From: Harmonia axyridis | Taxonomy: Eukaryota > Arthropoda > Insecta > Coleoptera > Coccinellidae | Assembly: GCF_914767665.1 (NCBI RefSeq) | Contig: NC_059502.1 | Coordinates: 42,643,812-42,707,811 of the forward strand | Direction: 5' to 3' | DNA: 64,000 bases | In this document: positions 21,946 to 34,560 of the stretch, piece after piece | Position numbering within the stretch: the stretch's first letter is position 1 | Layout of the letters: every line of letters begins with the position of its first letter | Position numbers and translations under genes: made by a program | The notes under the pieces: generated by a model | Databases searched by the model: none | What the model was told of the DNA's origin: nothing | Seen by the model: only the letters and a program-made list of their open reading frames with translations

Positions 21946-23158
21946 ATTTTGTTTGTTTTTTTTTGAAGAGATTTCTTTTCCTAAAACTTAAATTAAATTT
22001 TTGCAAGAACTACTATCTCAGAAGGAAAAAAAGATCGTCTTCGTGAAAATTCCAATCAACCATAAACAGTATTAGCTATTTCAGGACTTTGGACTCTTTA
22101 TTCCTTTTTCTTTGCTCTTGAAATCAGGTGAATTTCGCTCAATGTAATAAAAAAAAACTTGACCAAACTTTATAATTTCCCCCTGTGTTCAGCGGCGCTA
22201 CGTTCTCCTACTTCTGTAACCTAGATAAATGAGGATATTTTGGAAGATCGTACTTCATGCACTCGAATCATGTAATTTTTTTTTGTTTCACAAAAATCAC
22301 AAATATACCAGTCATGAACTCTGAATTAACCTATATCTATAATGACCCAAAACAAAACACTCATTAATTTCCGTTTTATAACCTATTATTCCTTTTCCTG
22401 GGTCAGAACAATTTTTTTGGAGAATTCTCGTCTCTGACTACTATAAAATTTCTTTTTTCTATTGGTCCTCTAATTCACTTGAAAATCAAAACTTAGTTGA
22501 ATAATTACTCAAAAAAAAGTTCTGTCCAAGGTCAGATTGGATTTCTTTAAATTTTATTATCCTGGATATTAGACATGTGAACTCAGAATATATTGAATTT
22601 CTCTCTTACTACAGTTAAAGGTCTGTGCTTATAATTTACATCTGGTGTACGCTAGTAGTTTCGATTGTCTGGGATACCAACTATTCAATGGCATAGGCCT
22701 CGATTTGGTAACATTTTGGATGTTCCACCATTCACTAATGTAAATGCCTAAAACCTCTAGAATTTGCTTCTGAATAAGGATTGGTCAAGTCTATTCAATT
22801 CTTTTACATTTTTAGACCTCAGATTTAAAAGAATAGAAAAATTCGTCGTTTCGCAATTCAGAATCAAACAATAATTGACCAATGAAATAGAGTAATGTCT
22901 AGAAATGACAATGCATATGAAATATGAAAGCAAGGTTTCAAATGAATAAACTCTGCAATCGATTGAAAAGACGGCATTAAATTTCGAATGTAGAATCTTA
23001 TATTGTTATTATAGAACTCTTTATTGCTAAATTCATATGTTAGAATCTTATATTCAATTTTTATATTTTTTTATTTATAAAATCCCAATTCTATTCATGT
23101 TTCTTTGGACGAATACCAGTTTCTACTATGAAATGAATAATTACAATTCAATTGTATC
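21946..23158. other. Unique AT-rich spacer, no gene seen
   Basis: About 1.2 kb between the 3' end of the USP10-like copy and the edge of satellite B. No open frame of useful length, splice-bounded exon, RNA gene or similarity to either satellite was recognised. The only local structure noted is the 14-bp direct repeat TAGAATCTTATATT at 22991-23004 and 23041-23054. Confidence 0.7.
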
Positions 23159-23714
23159 TATGAGGGACTGTTCTTATTCCCTTCTTTTTGTTTAATCAAC
23201 AATTATCCAAGTAAGCCATTCTACATTGTTGATTTTCTTGGACTAGGATGTCACGCAGCTAGCTATAATCTCCAATGTGGTAAGGTCAATTGCTGCTGTA
23301 ACCACAATTGGACGGCTGACTTCTGTTGTTGATTTCATTTGTTTGTTATTTCTTTCAATGTTTCTCATTCTAACACTTCTCATCGTATTGCACAGGGACG
23401 AAAGCTTGACACACGTGTCTATGGAAACCACATTGGTATAAGGGACTGTTCTTATTCCCTTCTTTCTGTAAAATGATCAATTATCCAAGTAAGTCATTCC
23501 ACATTGTTGATTTTCTTGGACTAGGATGTCACGCAGCTAGCTATAATCTCCAATGTGGTAAGGTCAATTGCTGCTGTAACCACAATTGGACGGCTGACTT
23601 CTGTTGTTGATTTCATTTGTTTGTTATTTCCTTCAATGTTTCTCATTCTAACACTTCCCATCGTATTGCACAGGGACGAAAGCTTGACACGCGTGTCTAA
23701 GGAAACCACTTTGG
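23159..23714 (+). repeat. Diverged edge monomers of satellite B
   Basis: The first two units next to the unique spacer carry CACGCAGCTAGC, CCAATGTGGTAAGG and CACAATTGGACGGCTGAC, where interior units have CACGCAGGTAGC, CCCACGTGGTAAGG and CACAAATGCACGACTGAC. The changes are common to the two units and absent from the interior. Confidence 0.85.
23686..23697. repeat. 12-bp perfect palindrome GACACGCGTGTC
   Basis: Dyad-symmetric site after GGGACGAAAGCTT. Many units carry this form; others carry GACACACGTGTC at the same place, whose core ACACGTGT is also palindromic. The site thus keeps dyad symmetry in two alternative forms across much of the array. Confidence 0.8.
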
Positions 23715-24107
23715 TATAAGGGACTGTTCTTATTCCCTTCTTTTTGTTTAATGAACAATTATCCAAGTAAGCCATTCCACATTGTTGATTTTCTTGGACT
23801 CGGATGTCACGAAGGTAGCTAGAATCTCCCACGTGGTAAGGTCAATTGCTGCTGTAACCACAAATGCACGACTGACTTCTGTTGTTGATTTCATTTGTTT
23901 GTTTTTTCCTTCTATGTTTCTCATTCTTACACTTTTCATCGTATTGCACAGGGACGAAAGCTTGACACACGTGTCTATGGAAACCACATTCGTATAAGGG
24001 ACTGTTCTTACTTCATTCTTTCTGTATAATGATCAATTATCCAAGTAAGTCATTCCACATTGTTGATTTTCTTGGACTCGGATGTCACGCAGGTAGCTAT
24101 AATCTCC

Positions 24108-24385
24108 CACGTGGTAAGGTCAATTGCTGCTGAAATCACAAATGCACGACTGACTTCTGTTGTTGATTTCATTTGTTTGTTATTTCCTTCAATGTTTCTC
24201 ATTATAACACTTTTCATCGTATTGCACAGGGACGAAAGCTTGACACACGTGTCTAAGAAAACCACTTTGGTATGAGGGACTTTTCTTATTCCCTTCTTTT
24301 TGTTCAATCAACAATTATCCAAGTAAGCCATTCCACATTGTTGATTTTCTTGGACTCGGATGTCACGCAGGTAGCTATAAGCTCC
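24108..24385 (+). repeat. Satellite B monomer (example, CACGTG to CACGTG)
   Basis: One full 278-bp unit measured between successive CCCACGTGGTAAGG sites. A second CACGTG lies at 24246-24251, 138 bp into the unit and 140 bp before the next. The halves share only short similarity after each site (CACGTG, then TAAGG, then AACCAC), so an ancient dimeric origin is possible but not shown. Confidence 0.85.
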
Positions 24386-27300
24386 CACGTGGTAAGGTCA
24401 ATTGCTGCTGTAACCACAAATGCACGACTGACTTCTGTTGTTGATTTCATTTGTTTGTTATTTCCTTCTATGTTTCTCATTCTAACACTTTTCATCGTAT
24501 TGCACAGGGACGAAAGCTTGACACACGTGTCTAAGGAAACCACTTTGGTATAAGGGACTGTTCTTATTTTTTTTTGTTTAATCAACAATTATCCAAGTAG
24601 GCCATTCCACATTGTTGATTTTCTTGGACTCGGATGTCACGCAGGTAGCTATAATCTCCCACGTGGTAAGGTCAATTGCTGCTGTAACCACAAATGCACG
24701 ACTGACTTCTAATGTTGATTTCATTTGTTTGTTATTTCCTTCAATGTTTCTCATTCTAACACTTCTCATCGTATTGCACAGGGACGAAAGCTTGACACAC
24801 GTGTCTAAGGAAACCACTTTGGTATGAGGGACTGTTCTTATTCCCTTCTTTTTGTTCAATCAACAATTATCCAAGTAAGCCATTCCGCATTGTTGATTTT
24901 CTTGGACTCGAATGTCACGCAGGTAGCTATAATCTCCCACGTGGTAAGGTCAATTGCTGCTGTAACCACAAATGCACGACTGACTTCTGTTGTTGATTTC
25001 ATTTGTTCGTTATTTCCTTCTCTGTTTCTCATTCTAACACTTTTCATCGTATTGCACAGGGACGAAAGCTTGATACACGTGTCTAAGGAAACCACTTTGG
25101 TATAAGGGACTGTTCTTATTCTCTTTTTTTTGTTTAATCAACAATTATCCAAGTAGGCCATTCCACATTGTTGATTATCTTGGACTCGGATGTCACGCAG
25201 GTAGCTATAATCTCCCACGTGGTGAGGTCAATTGCTGCTGTAACCACAAATGCACGACTGACTTCTGTTGTTGATTTCATTTGTTCGTTATTTCCTTCTC
25301 TGTTTCTCATTCTAACACTTTTCATCGTATTGCACAGGGACGAAAGCTTGACACGCGTGTCTAAGGAAACCACTTTGGTATAAGGGACTGTTCTTATTCC
25401 CTTCTTTTTGTTTAATGAACAATTATCCAAGTAAGCCGTTCCACATTGTTGATTTTCTTGGGCTCGGATGTCACGCAGGTAGCTGTAATCTCCCACGTGG
25501 AAAGGTCAATTGCTGCTGTAACCACGAATGCACGACTGACTTCTGTTGTTGATTTCATTCGTTTGTTATTTTCTTCAATGATTCTCATTCTAACACTTTA
25601 CATCGTATTGCACAGGAACGAAAGCTTGACACAGGTGTCTAAGGAAACCACTTTGGTATAAGGGACTGTTCTTATTCCCTTCTTTTTGTTTAATGAACAA
25701 TTATCCGAGTAAGCCATTCCACATTGTTGATTATCTTGGACTCGGATGTCACGCAGGTAGCTATAATCTCCCACGTGGTAAGGTCAATTGTTGCTGTAAC
25801 CACAAATGCACGACTGACTTCTAATGTTGATTTCATTTGTTTGTTATTTCCTTCTCTGTTTCTCATTCTAACACTTTTCATCTTATTGCACAGGGACGAA
25901 AGCTTGACACGCGTGTCTAAGGAAACCACTTTGGTATAAGGGACTGTTCTTATTCCCTTCGTTTTGTTTAATGAACAATTATCCAAGTAAGCCATTCCAC
26001 ATTGTTGATTTTCTTGGACTCGGATGTCACGCAGGTAGCTATAATCTCCCACGTGGTAAGGTCAATTGCTGCTGTAACCACAAATGCACGACTGACTTCT
26101 GTTGTTGATTTCATTTGTTTGTTATTTCCTTCTATGTTTCTCATTCTAACACTTTTCATCGTATTGCACAGGAACGAAAGCTTGACACAGGTGTCTAAGG
26201 AAACCACTTTGGTATGAGGGACTGTTCTTATTCCCTTCTTTTTGTTTAATGAACAATTATCCAAGTAAGCCATTCCACATTGTTGATTTTCTTGGACTTG
26301 GATGTCACGCAGGTAGCTATAATCTCCCACGTGGTAAGGTCAATTGCTGCTGTAACCACCAATGCACGACTGACTTCTGTTTTGATTTCATTTGTTTGTT
26401 ATTTCCTTCTATGTTTCTCATTCTAACACTTTTCATCGTATTGCACAGGAACGAAAGCTTGAAACAGGTGTCTAAGGAAACCACTTTGGTATAAGAGACT
26501 GTTCTTATCCCCTTCTTTTTGTTTAATGAACAATTATCCAAGTAAGCCATTCCACATTGTTGATTATCTTGGACTCGGATGTCACGCATGTAGCTATAAT
26601 CTCCCACGTGGTAAGGTCAATTGCTGCTGTAACCACAAATGCACGACTGACTTCTAATGTTGATTTCATTTGTTTGTTATTTCCTTCAATGTTTCTCATT
26701 CTAACACTTTTCATCGTATTGCACAGGGACGAAAGCTTGACACAGGTGTCTAAGGAAACCACTTTGGTATAAGGGACTGTTCTTATTCCCTTCTTTTTGT
26801 TTAATGAACAATTATCCAAGTAAGCCATTCCACATTGTTGATTATCTTGGACTCGGATGTCACGCAGGTAGCTATAATCTCCCGCGTGGTAAGGTCAATT
26901 GCTGCTGTAACCACAAATGCACGACTGACTTCTGTTGTTGATTTCATTTGTTTGTCATTTCCTTCTATGTTTCTCATACTAACACTTTTCATCGTATTGC
27001 ACAGGGACGAAAGCTTGACACGCGTGTCTGAGGAAACCACTTTGGTATAAGGGACTGTTCTTGTTCCCTTCGTTTTTTTTAATGAACAATTATCCAAGTA
27101 AGCCATTCCACATTGTTGATTTTCTTGGACTCGGATGTCACGCAGGTAGCTATAATCTCCCACGTGGTAAGGTCAATTGCTGCTGTAACCACAAATGCAC
27201 GACTGACTTCTGTTGTTGATTTCATTTGTTTGTTATTTCCTTCTATGTTTCTCATTCTAACACTTTCCATCGTATTGCACAGGAACGAAAGCTTGACACA

Positions 27301-28639
27301 GGTGTCTAAGGAAACCACTTTGGTATAAGGGACTGTTCTTATTCCCTTCTTTTTGTTTAATGAACAATTATCCAAGTAAGCCATTCCACATTGTTGATTA
27401 TCTTGGACTCGGATGTCACGCAGGTAGCTATAATCTCCCACGTGGTAAGGTCAATTGCTGCTGTAACCACAAATGCACGACTGACTTCTGTTGTTGATTT
27501 CATTTGTTTGTTATTTCCTTCTATGTTTCTCATTCTAACACTTTTCATCGTATTGCACAGGGACGAAAGCTTGACACGCGTGTCTAAGGAGACCACTTTG
27601 GTATAAGGGACTGTTCTTATTCAATTCTTTTTGTTTAATAAACAATTATCCAAGTAAGCCGTTCCACATTGTTGATTTTCTTGGACTCGGATGTCACGCA
27701 GGTAGCTATAATCTCCCACGTGGTAAGGTCAATTGCTGCTGTAACCACAAATGCACGACTGACTTCTGTTGTTGATTTCATTCGTTTGTTATTTTCTTCA
27801 ATGTTTCTCATTCTAACACATTTCATCGTATTGCACAGGGACGAAAGCTTGACACACGTGTCTATGGAAACCACATTCGTATAAGGGACTGTTCTTACTT
27901 CATTCTTTCTGTATAATGATCAATTATCCAAGTAAGCCATTCCACATTGTTGATTTTCTTGGACTCGGATGTCACGCAGGTAGCTATAATCTCCCACGTG
28001 GTAAGGTCAATTGCTGCTGTAACCACAAATGCACGACTGACTTCTAATGTTGATTTCATTTGTTTGTTATTTCCTTCAATGTTTCTCATTCTTACACTTT
28101 TCGTCGTATTGCACAGGGACGAAAGCTTGACACGCGTGTCTAAGGAAACCACATTGGTATAAGGGACTGTTCTTATTCCCTTCTTTCTGTATAATGATCA
28201 ATTATCCAAGTGAGCCATTCCACATTGTTGATTTTCTTGGACTCGGATGACACGCAGGTAGCTATTATCTTTTACGTGGTAAGGTCAATTGCTGCTGTAA
28301 CCACAAATGCACGACTGACATCTGTTGTTGATTTCATTTGTTTGTTATTTCCCCTTATGTTTCTCATTCTAACATTTTTCATCGTATTGCACAGGGACGA
28401 AAGCTTGACACACGTGTCTGAGGAAACCACTTTGGTATAAGGGACTGTACTTATTCCCTTCTTTTTGTTTAATGAACAATTATCCAAGTAGGCCATTCCA
28501 CATTGTTGATTTTCTTGGACTCGGATGTCACGCAGGTAGCTATAATCTCCCACGTGGTAAGGTCAATTGCTGCTGTAACCACAAATGCACGACTGACTTC
28601 TTTTGTTGATTTCATTCGTTTGTTATTTTCTTCAATGTT

Positions 28640-31600
28640 TCTCATTCTTACACTTTTCATCGTATTGCACAGAGACGAAAGCTTGACACGCGTGTCTAAG
28701 GAAACCACTTTGGTATAAGGGACTGTTCTTATTCCCTTCTTTTTGTTTAATGAACAATTATCCAAATAAGCCATTCCACATTGTTGATTTTCTTGGACTC
28801 GGATGTCACGCAGGTAGCTATAATCTCCCACGTGGTAAGGTCAATTGCTGCTGTAACCACAAATGCACGACTGACTTCTGTTGTTGATTTCATTCGTTTG
28901 TTATTTTCTTCAATGTTTCTCATTCTAACTCTTTTCATCGTATTGCACAGGGACGAAAGCTTGACACACGTGTCTAAGGAAACCACTTTGGTATAAGGAA
29001 CTGTTCTTACTTCATTCTTTCTGTATAATGATCAATTATCCAAATAAGCCATTCCACATTGTTGATTTTCTTGGACTCGGATGTCACGCAGGTAGCTATA
29101 ATCTCCCACGTGGTAAGGTCAATTGCTGCTTTAACCACAAATGCACGACTGACTTCTAATGTTGATTTCATTTGTTTGTTATTTCCTTCAATGTTTCTCA
29201 TTCTAACACTTTTCATCGTATTGCACAGGGACGAAAGCTTGACACACGTGTCTATGGAAACCACATCGGTATAAGGGACTGTTCTTATTCCCTTCTTTCT
29301 GTATAATGATCAATTATCCAAGTAAGCCATTCCACATTGTTGATTTTCTTGGACTCGGATGACACGCAGGTAGCTATTATCTTTTACGTGGTAAGGTCAA
29401 TTGCTGCTGTAACCACAAATGCACGACTGACTTCTGTTGTTGATTTCATTTGTTTGTTATTTCCTTCTATGTTTCTCATTCTTACACTTTTCATCGTATT
29501 GCACAGGGACGAAAGCTTGACACGCGTGTCTAAGGAAACCACTTTGGTATAAGGGACTGTTCTCATTCCCTTCGTTTTGTTCAATCAACAATTCTCCAAG
29601 TAAGCCATTCCACATTGTTGATTTTCTTCGACTCGAATGTCACGCAGGTAGCTCTAATCTCCCACGTGGTAAGGTCAATTGCTGCTGTAACCACAAATGC
29701 ACGACTGACTTCTGTTGTTGATTTCATTCGTTTGTTATTTTCTTCAATGTTTCTCATTCTAACACTTTTCATCGTATTGCACAGAGACGAAAGCTTGACA
29801 CGCATGTCTAAGGAAACCACTTTGGTATAAGGGACTGTTCTTATTCCCTTCTTTCTGTATAATGATCAATTATCCAAGTGAGCCATTCCACATTGTAGAT
29901 TTTCTTGGACTCGGATGACACGCAGGTAGCTATTATCTTTTACGTGGTAAGGTCAATTGCTGCTGTAACCACAAATGCACGACTGACTTCTGTTGTTGAT
30001 TTCATTCGTTTGTTATTTTCTTCAATGTTTCTCATTCTAACACTTTTCATCGTATTGCACAGGGACGAAAGCTTGACACACGTGTCTAAGGATACGACTT
30101 TGGTATAAGGGACTGTTCTTATTCAATTCTTTTTGTTTAATGAACAATTATCCAAGTAAGCCGTTCCACATTGTTGATTTTCTTGGACTCGGATGTCACG
30201 CAGGTAGCTATAATCTCCCACGTGGTAAGGTCAATTGCTGCTGTAACCACAAATGCACGACTGACTTCTGTTGTTGATTTCATTCGTTTGTTATTTTCTT
30301 CAATGTTTCTCATTCTAACACTTTTCATCGTAATGCACACGGACGAAAGCTTGACACACGTGTCTATGGAAACCACATTGGTATAAGGGACTGTTCTTAC
30401 TTCATTCTTTCTGTATAATGATCAATTATCCAAGTGAGCCATTCCACATTGTTGATTTTCTTGGACTCGGATGTCACGCAGGTAGCTATAATCTCCCACG
30501 TGGTAAGGTCAATTGCTGCTGTAATCACAAATGCACGACTGACTTCTGTTGTTGATTTGATTTGTTTGTTATTTCCTTCAATGTTTCTCATTCTAACACT
30601 TCTCATCGTATTGCACAGGGACGAAAGCTTGAAACACGTGTCTATGTAAACCACATTGGTATAAGGGACTGTTCTTATTCCCTTCTTTCTGTATAATGAT
30701 CAATTATCCAAGTAAGCCATTCCACATTGTTGATTTTCTTGGACTCGGATGACACGCAGGTAGCTATTATCTTTTACGTGGTAAGGTCAATTGCTGCTGT
30801 AACCACAAATGCACGACTGACTTCTGTTGTTGATTTCATTTGTTTGTTATTTCCTTCTATGTTTCTCATTCTTACACTTTTCATCGTATTGCACAGGGAC
30901 GAAAGCTTGACACGCGTGTCTAAGGAAACCACATTGGTATAAGGGACTGTTCTCATTCCCTTCGTTTTGTTCAATCAACAATTCTCCAAGTAAGCCATTC
31001 CACATTGTTGATTTTCTTGGACTCGAATGTCACGCAGGTAGCTTTAATCTCCCACGTGGTAAGGTCAATTGCTGCTGTAACCACAAATGCACGACTGACT
31101 TCTGTTGTTGATTTCATTCGTTTGTTATTTTCTTCAATGTTTCTCATTCTAACACTTTTCATCGTATTGCACAGAGACGAAAGCTTGACACGCGTGTTTA
31201 AGGAAACCACTTTGGTATAAGGGACTGTTCTTATTCCCTTCTTTCTGTATAATGATCAATTATCCAAGTGAGCCATTCCACATTGTTGATTTTCTTGGAC
31301 TCGGATGACACGCAGGTAGCTATTATCTTTTACGTGGTAAGGTCAATTGCTGCTGTAACCACAAATGCACGACTGACTTCTGTTGTTGATTTCATTTGTT
31401 TGTTATTTCCCCTTATGTTTCTCATTCTAACATTTCTCATCGTATTGCACAGGGACGAAAGCTTGACACACGTGTCTGAGGAAACCACTTTGGTATAAGG
31501 GACTGTTCTTATTCCCTTCTTTTTGTTTAATGAACAATTATCCAAATAAGCCATTCCACATTGTTGATTTTCTTGGACTCGGATGACACGCAGGTAGCTA

Positions 31601-34560
31601 TTATCTTTTACGTGGTAAGGTCAATTGCTGCTGTAACCACAAATGCACGACTGACTTCTGTTGTTGATTTCATTTGTTTGTTATTTCCCCTTATGTTTCT
31701 CATTCTTACACTTTTCATCGTATTGCACAGAGACGAAAGCTTGACACGCGTGTCTAAGGAAACCACTTTGGTATAAGGGACTGTTCTTATTCCCTTCTTT
31801 TTGTTTAATGAACAATTATCCAAATAAGCCATTCCACATTGTTGATTTTCTTGGACTCGGATGTCACGCAGGTAGCTATAATCTCCCACGTGGTAAGGTC
31901 AATTGCTGCTGTAACCACAAATGCACGACTGACTTCTGTTGTTGATTTCATTCGTTTGTTATTTTCTTCAATGTTTCTCATTCTAACTCTTTTCATCGTA
32001 TTGCACAGGGACGAAAGCTTGACACACGTGTCTAAGGAAACCACTTTGGTATAAGGAACTGTTCTTACTTCATTCTTTCTGTATAATGATCAATTATCCA
32101 AATAAGCCATTCCACATTGTTGATTTTCTTGGACTCGGATGTCACGCAGGTAGCTATAATCTCCCACGTGGTAAGGTCAATTGCTGCTTTAACCACAAAT
32201 GCACGACTGACTTCTAATGTTGATTTCATTTGTTTGTTATTTCCTTCAATGTTTCTCATTCTAACACTTTTCATCGTATTGCACAGGGACGAAAGCTTGA
32301 CACACGTGTCTATGGAAACCACATCGGTATAAGGGACTGTTCTTATTCCCTTCTTTCTGTATAATGATCAATTATCCAAGTAAGCCATTCCACATTGTTG
32401 ATTTTCTTGGACTCGGATGACACGCAGGTAGCTATTATCTTTTACGTGGTAAGGTCAATTGCTGCTGTAACCACAAATGCACGACTGACTTCTGTTGTTG
32501 ATTTCATTTGTTTGTTATTTCCTTCTATGTTTCTCATTCTTACACTTTTCATCGTATTGCACAGGGACGAAAGCTTGACACGCGTGTCTAAGGAAACCAC
32601 TTTGGTATAAGGGACTGTTCTCATTCCCTTCGTTTTGTTCAATCAACAATTCTCCAAGTAAGCCATTCCACATTGTTGATTTTCTTCGACTCGAATGTCA
32701 CGCAGGTAGCTCTAATCTCCCACGTGGTAAGGTCAATTGCTGCTGTAACCACAAATGCACGACTGACTTCTGTTGTTGATTTCATTCGTTTGTTATTTTC
32801 TTCAATGTTTCTCATTCTAACACTTTTCATCGTATTGCACAGAGACGAAAGCTTGACACGCATGTCTAAGGAAACCACTTTGGTATAAGGGACTGTTCTT
32901 ATTCCCTTCTTTCTGTATAATGATCAATTATCCAAGTGAGCCATTCCACATTGTAGATTTTCTTGGACTCGGATGACACGCAGGTAGCTATTATCTTTTA
33001 CGTGGTAAGGTCAATTGCTGCTGTAACCACAAATGCACGACTGACTTCTGTTGTTGATTTCATTCGTTTGTTATTTTCTTCAATGTTTCTCATTCTAACA
33101 CTTTTCATCGTATTGCACAGGGACGAAAGCTTGACACACGTGTCTAAGGATACGACTTTGGTATAAGGGACTGTTCTTATTCAATTCTTTTTGTTTAATG
33201 AACAATTATCCAAGTAAGCCGTTCCACATTGTTGATTTTCTTGGACTCGGATGTCACGCAGGTAGCTATAATCTCCCACGTGGTAAGGTCAATTGCTGCT
33301 GTAACCACAAATGCACGACTGACTTCTGTTGTTGATTTCATTCGTTTGTTATTTTCTTCAATGTTTCTCATTCTAACACTTTTCATCGTAATGCACACGG
33401 ACGAAAGCTTGACACACGTGTCTATGGAAACCACATTGGTATAAGGGACTGTTCTTACTTCATTCTTTCTGTATAATGATCAATTATCCAAGTGAGCCAT
33501 TCCACATTGTTGATTTTCTTGGACTCGGATGTCACGCAGGTAGCTATAATCTCCCACGTGGTAAGGTCAATTGCTGCTGTAATCACAAATGCACGACTGA
33601 CTTCTGTTGTTGATTTGATTTGTTTGTTATTTCCTTCAATGTTTCTCATTCTAACACTTCTCATCGTATTGCACAGGGACGAAAGCTTGAAACACGTGTC
33701 TATGTAAACCACATTGGTATAAGGGACTGTTCTTATTCCCTTCTTTCTGTATAATGATCAATTATCCAAGTAAGCCATTCCACATTGTTGATTTTCTTGG
33801 ACTCGGATGACACGCAGGTAGCTATTATCTTTTACGTGGTAAGGTCAATTGCTGCTGTAACCACAAATGCACGACTGACTTCTGTTGTTGATTTCATTTG
33901 TTTGTTATTTCCTTCTATGTTTCTCATTCTTACACTTTTCATCGTATTGCACAGGGACGAAAGCTTGACACGCGTGTCTAAGGAAACCACATTGGTATAA
34001 GGGACTGTTCTCATTCCCTTCGTTTTGTTCAATCAACAATTCTCCAAGTAAGCCATTCCACATTGTTGATTTTCTTGGACTCGAATGTCACGCAGGTAGC
34101 TTTAATCTCCCACGTGGTAAGGTCAATTGCTGCTGTAACCACAAATGCACGACTGACTTCTGTTGTTGATTTCATTCGTTTGTTATTTTCTTCAATGTTT
34201 CTCATTCTAACACTTTTCATCGTATTGCACAGAGACGAAAGCTTGACACGCGTGTTTAAGGAAACCACTTTGGTATAAGGGACTGTTCTTATTCCCTTCT
34301 TTCTGTATAATGATCAATTATCCAAGTGAGCCATTCCACATTGTTGATTTTCTTGGACTCGGATGACACGCAGGTAGCTATTATCTTTTACGTGGTAAGG
34401 TCAATTGCTGCTGTAACCACAAATGCACGACTGACTTCTGTTGTTGATTTCATTTGTTTGTTATTTCCCCTTATGTTTCTCATTCTAACATTTCTCATCG
34501 TATTGCACAGGGACGAAAGCTTGACACACGTGTCTGAGGAAACCACTTTGGTATAAGGGA
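28640..34560 (+). repeat. Eleven-unit tandem duplication, offset 3058 bp
   Basis: About 28.64-31.50 kb recurs at about 31.70-34.56 kb with the same eleven-unit subtype order, including TTTTCTTCGACTCGAATG (29624 and 32682), CATTGTAGATTTTC (29891 and 32949) and ATCGTAATGCACACGG (30328 and 33386). The corresponding part of the second 17-kb block has this segment only once before its own duplication. Confidence 0.85.
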
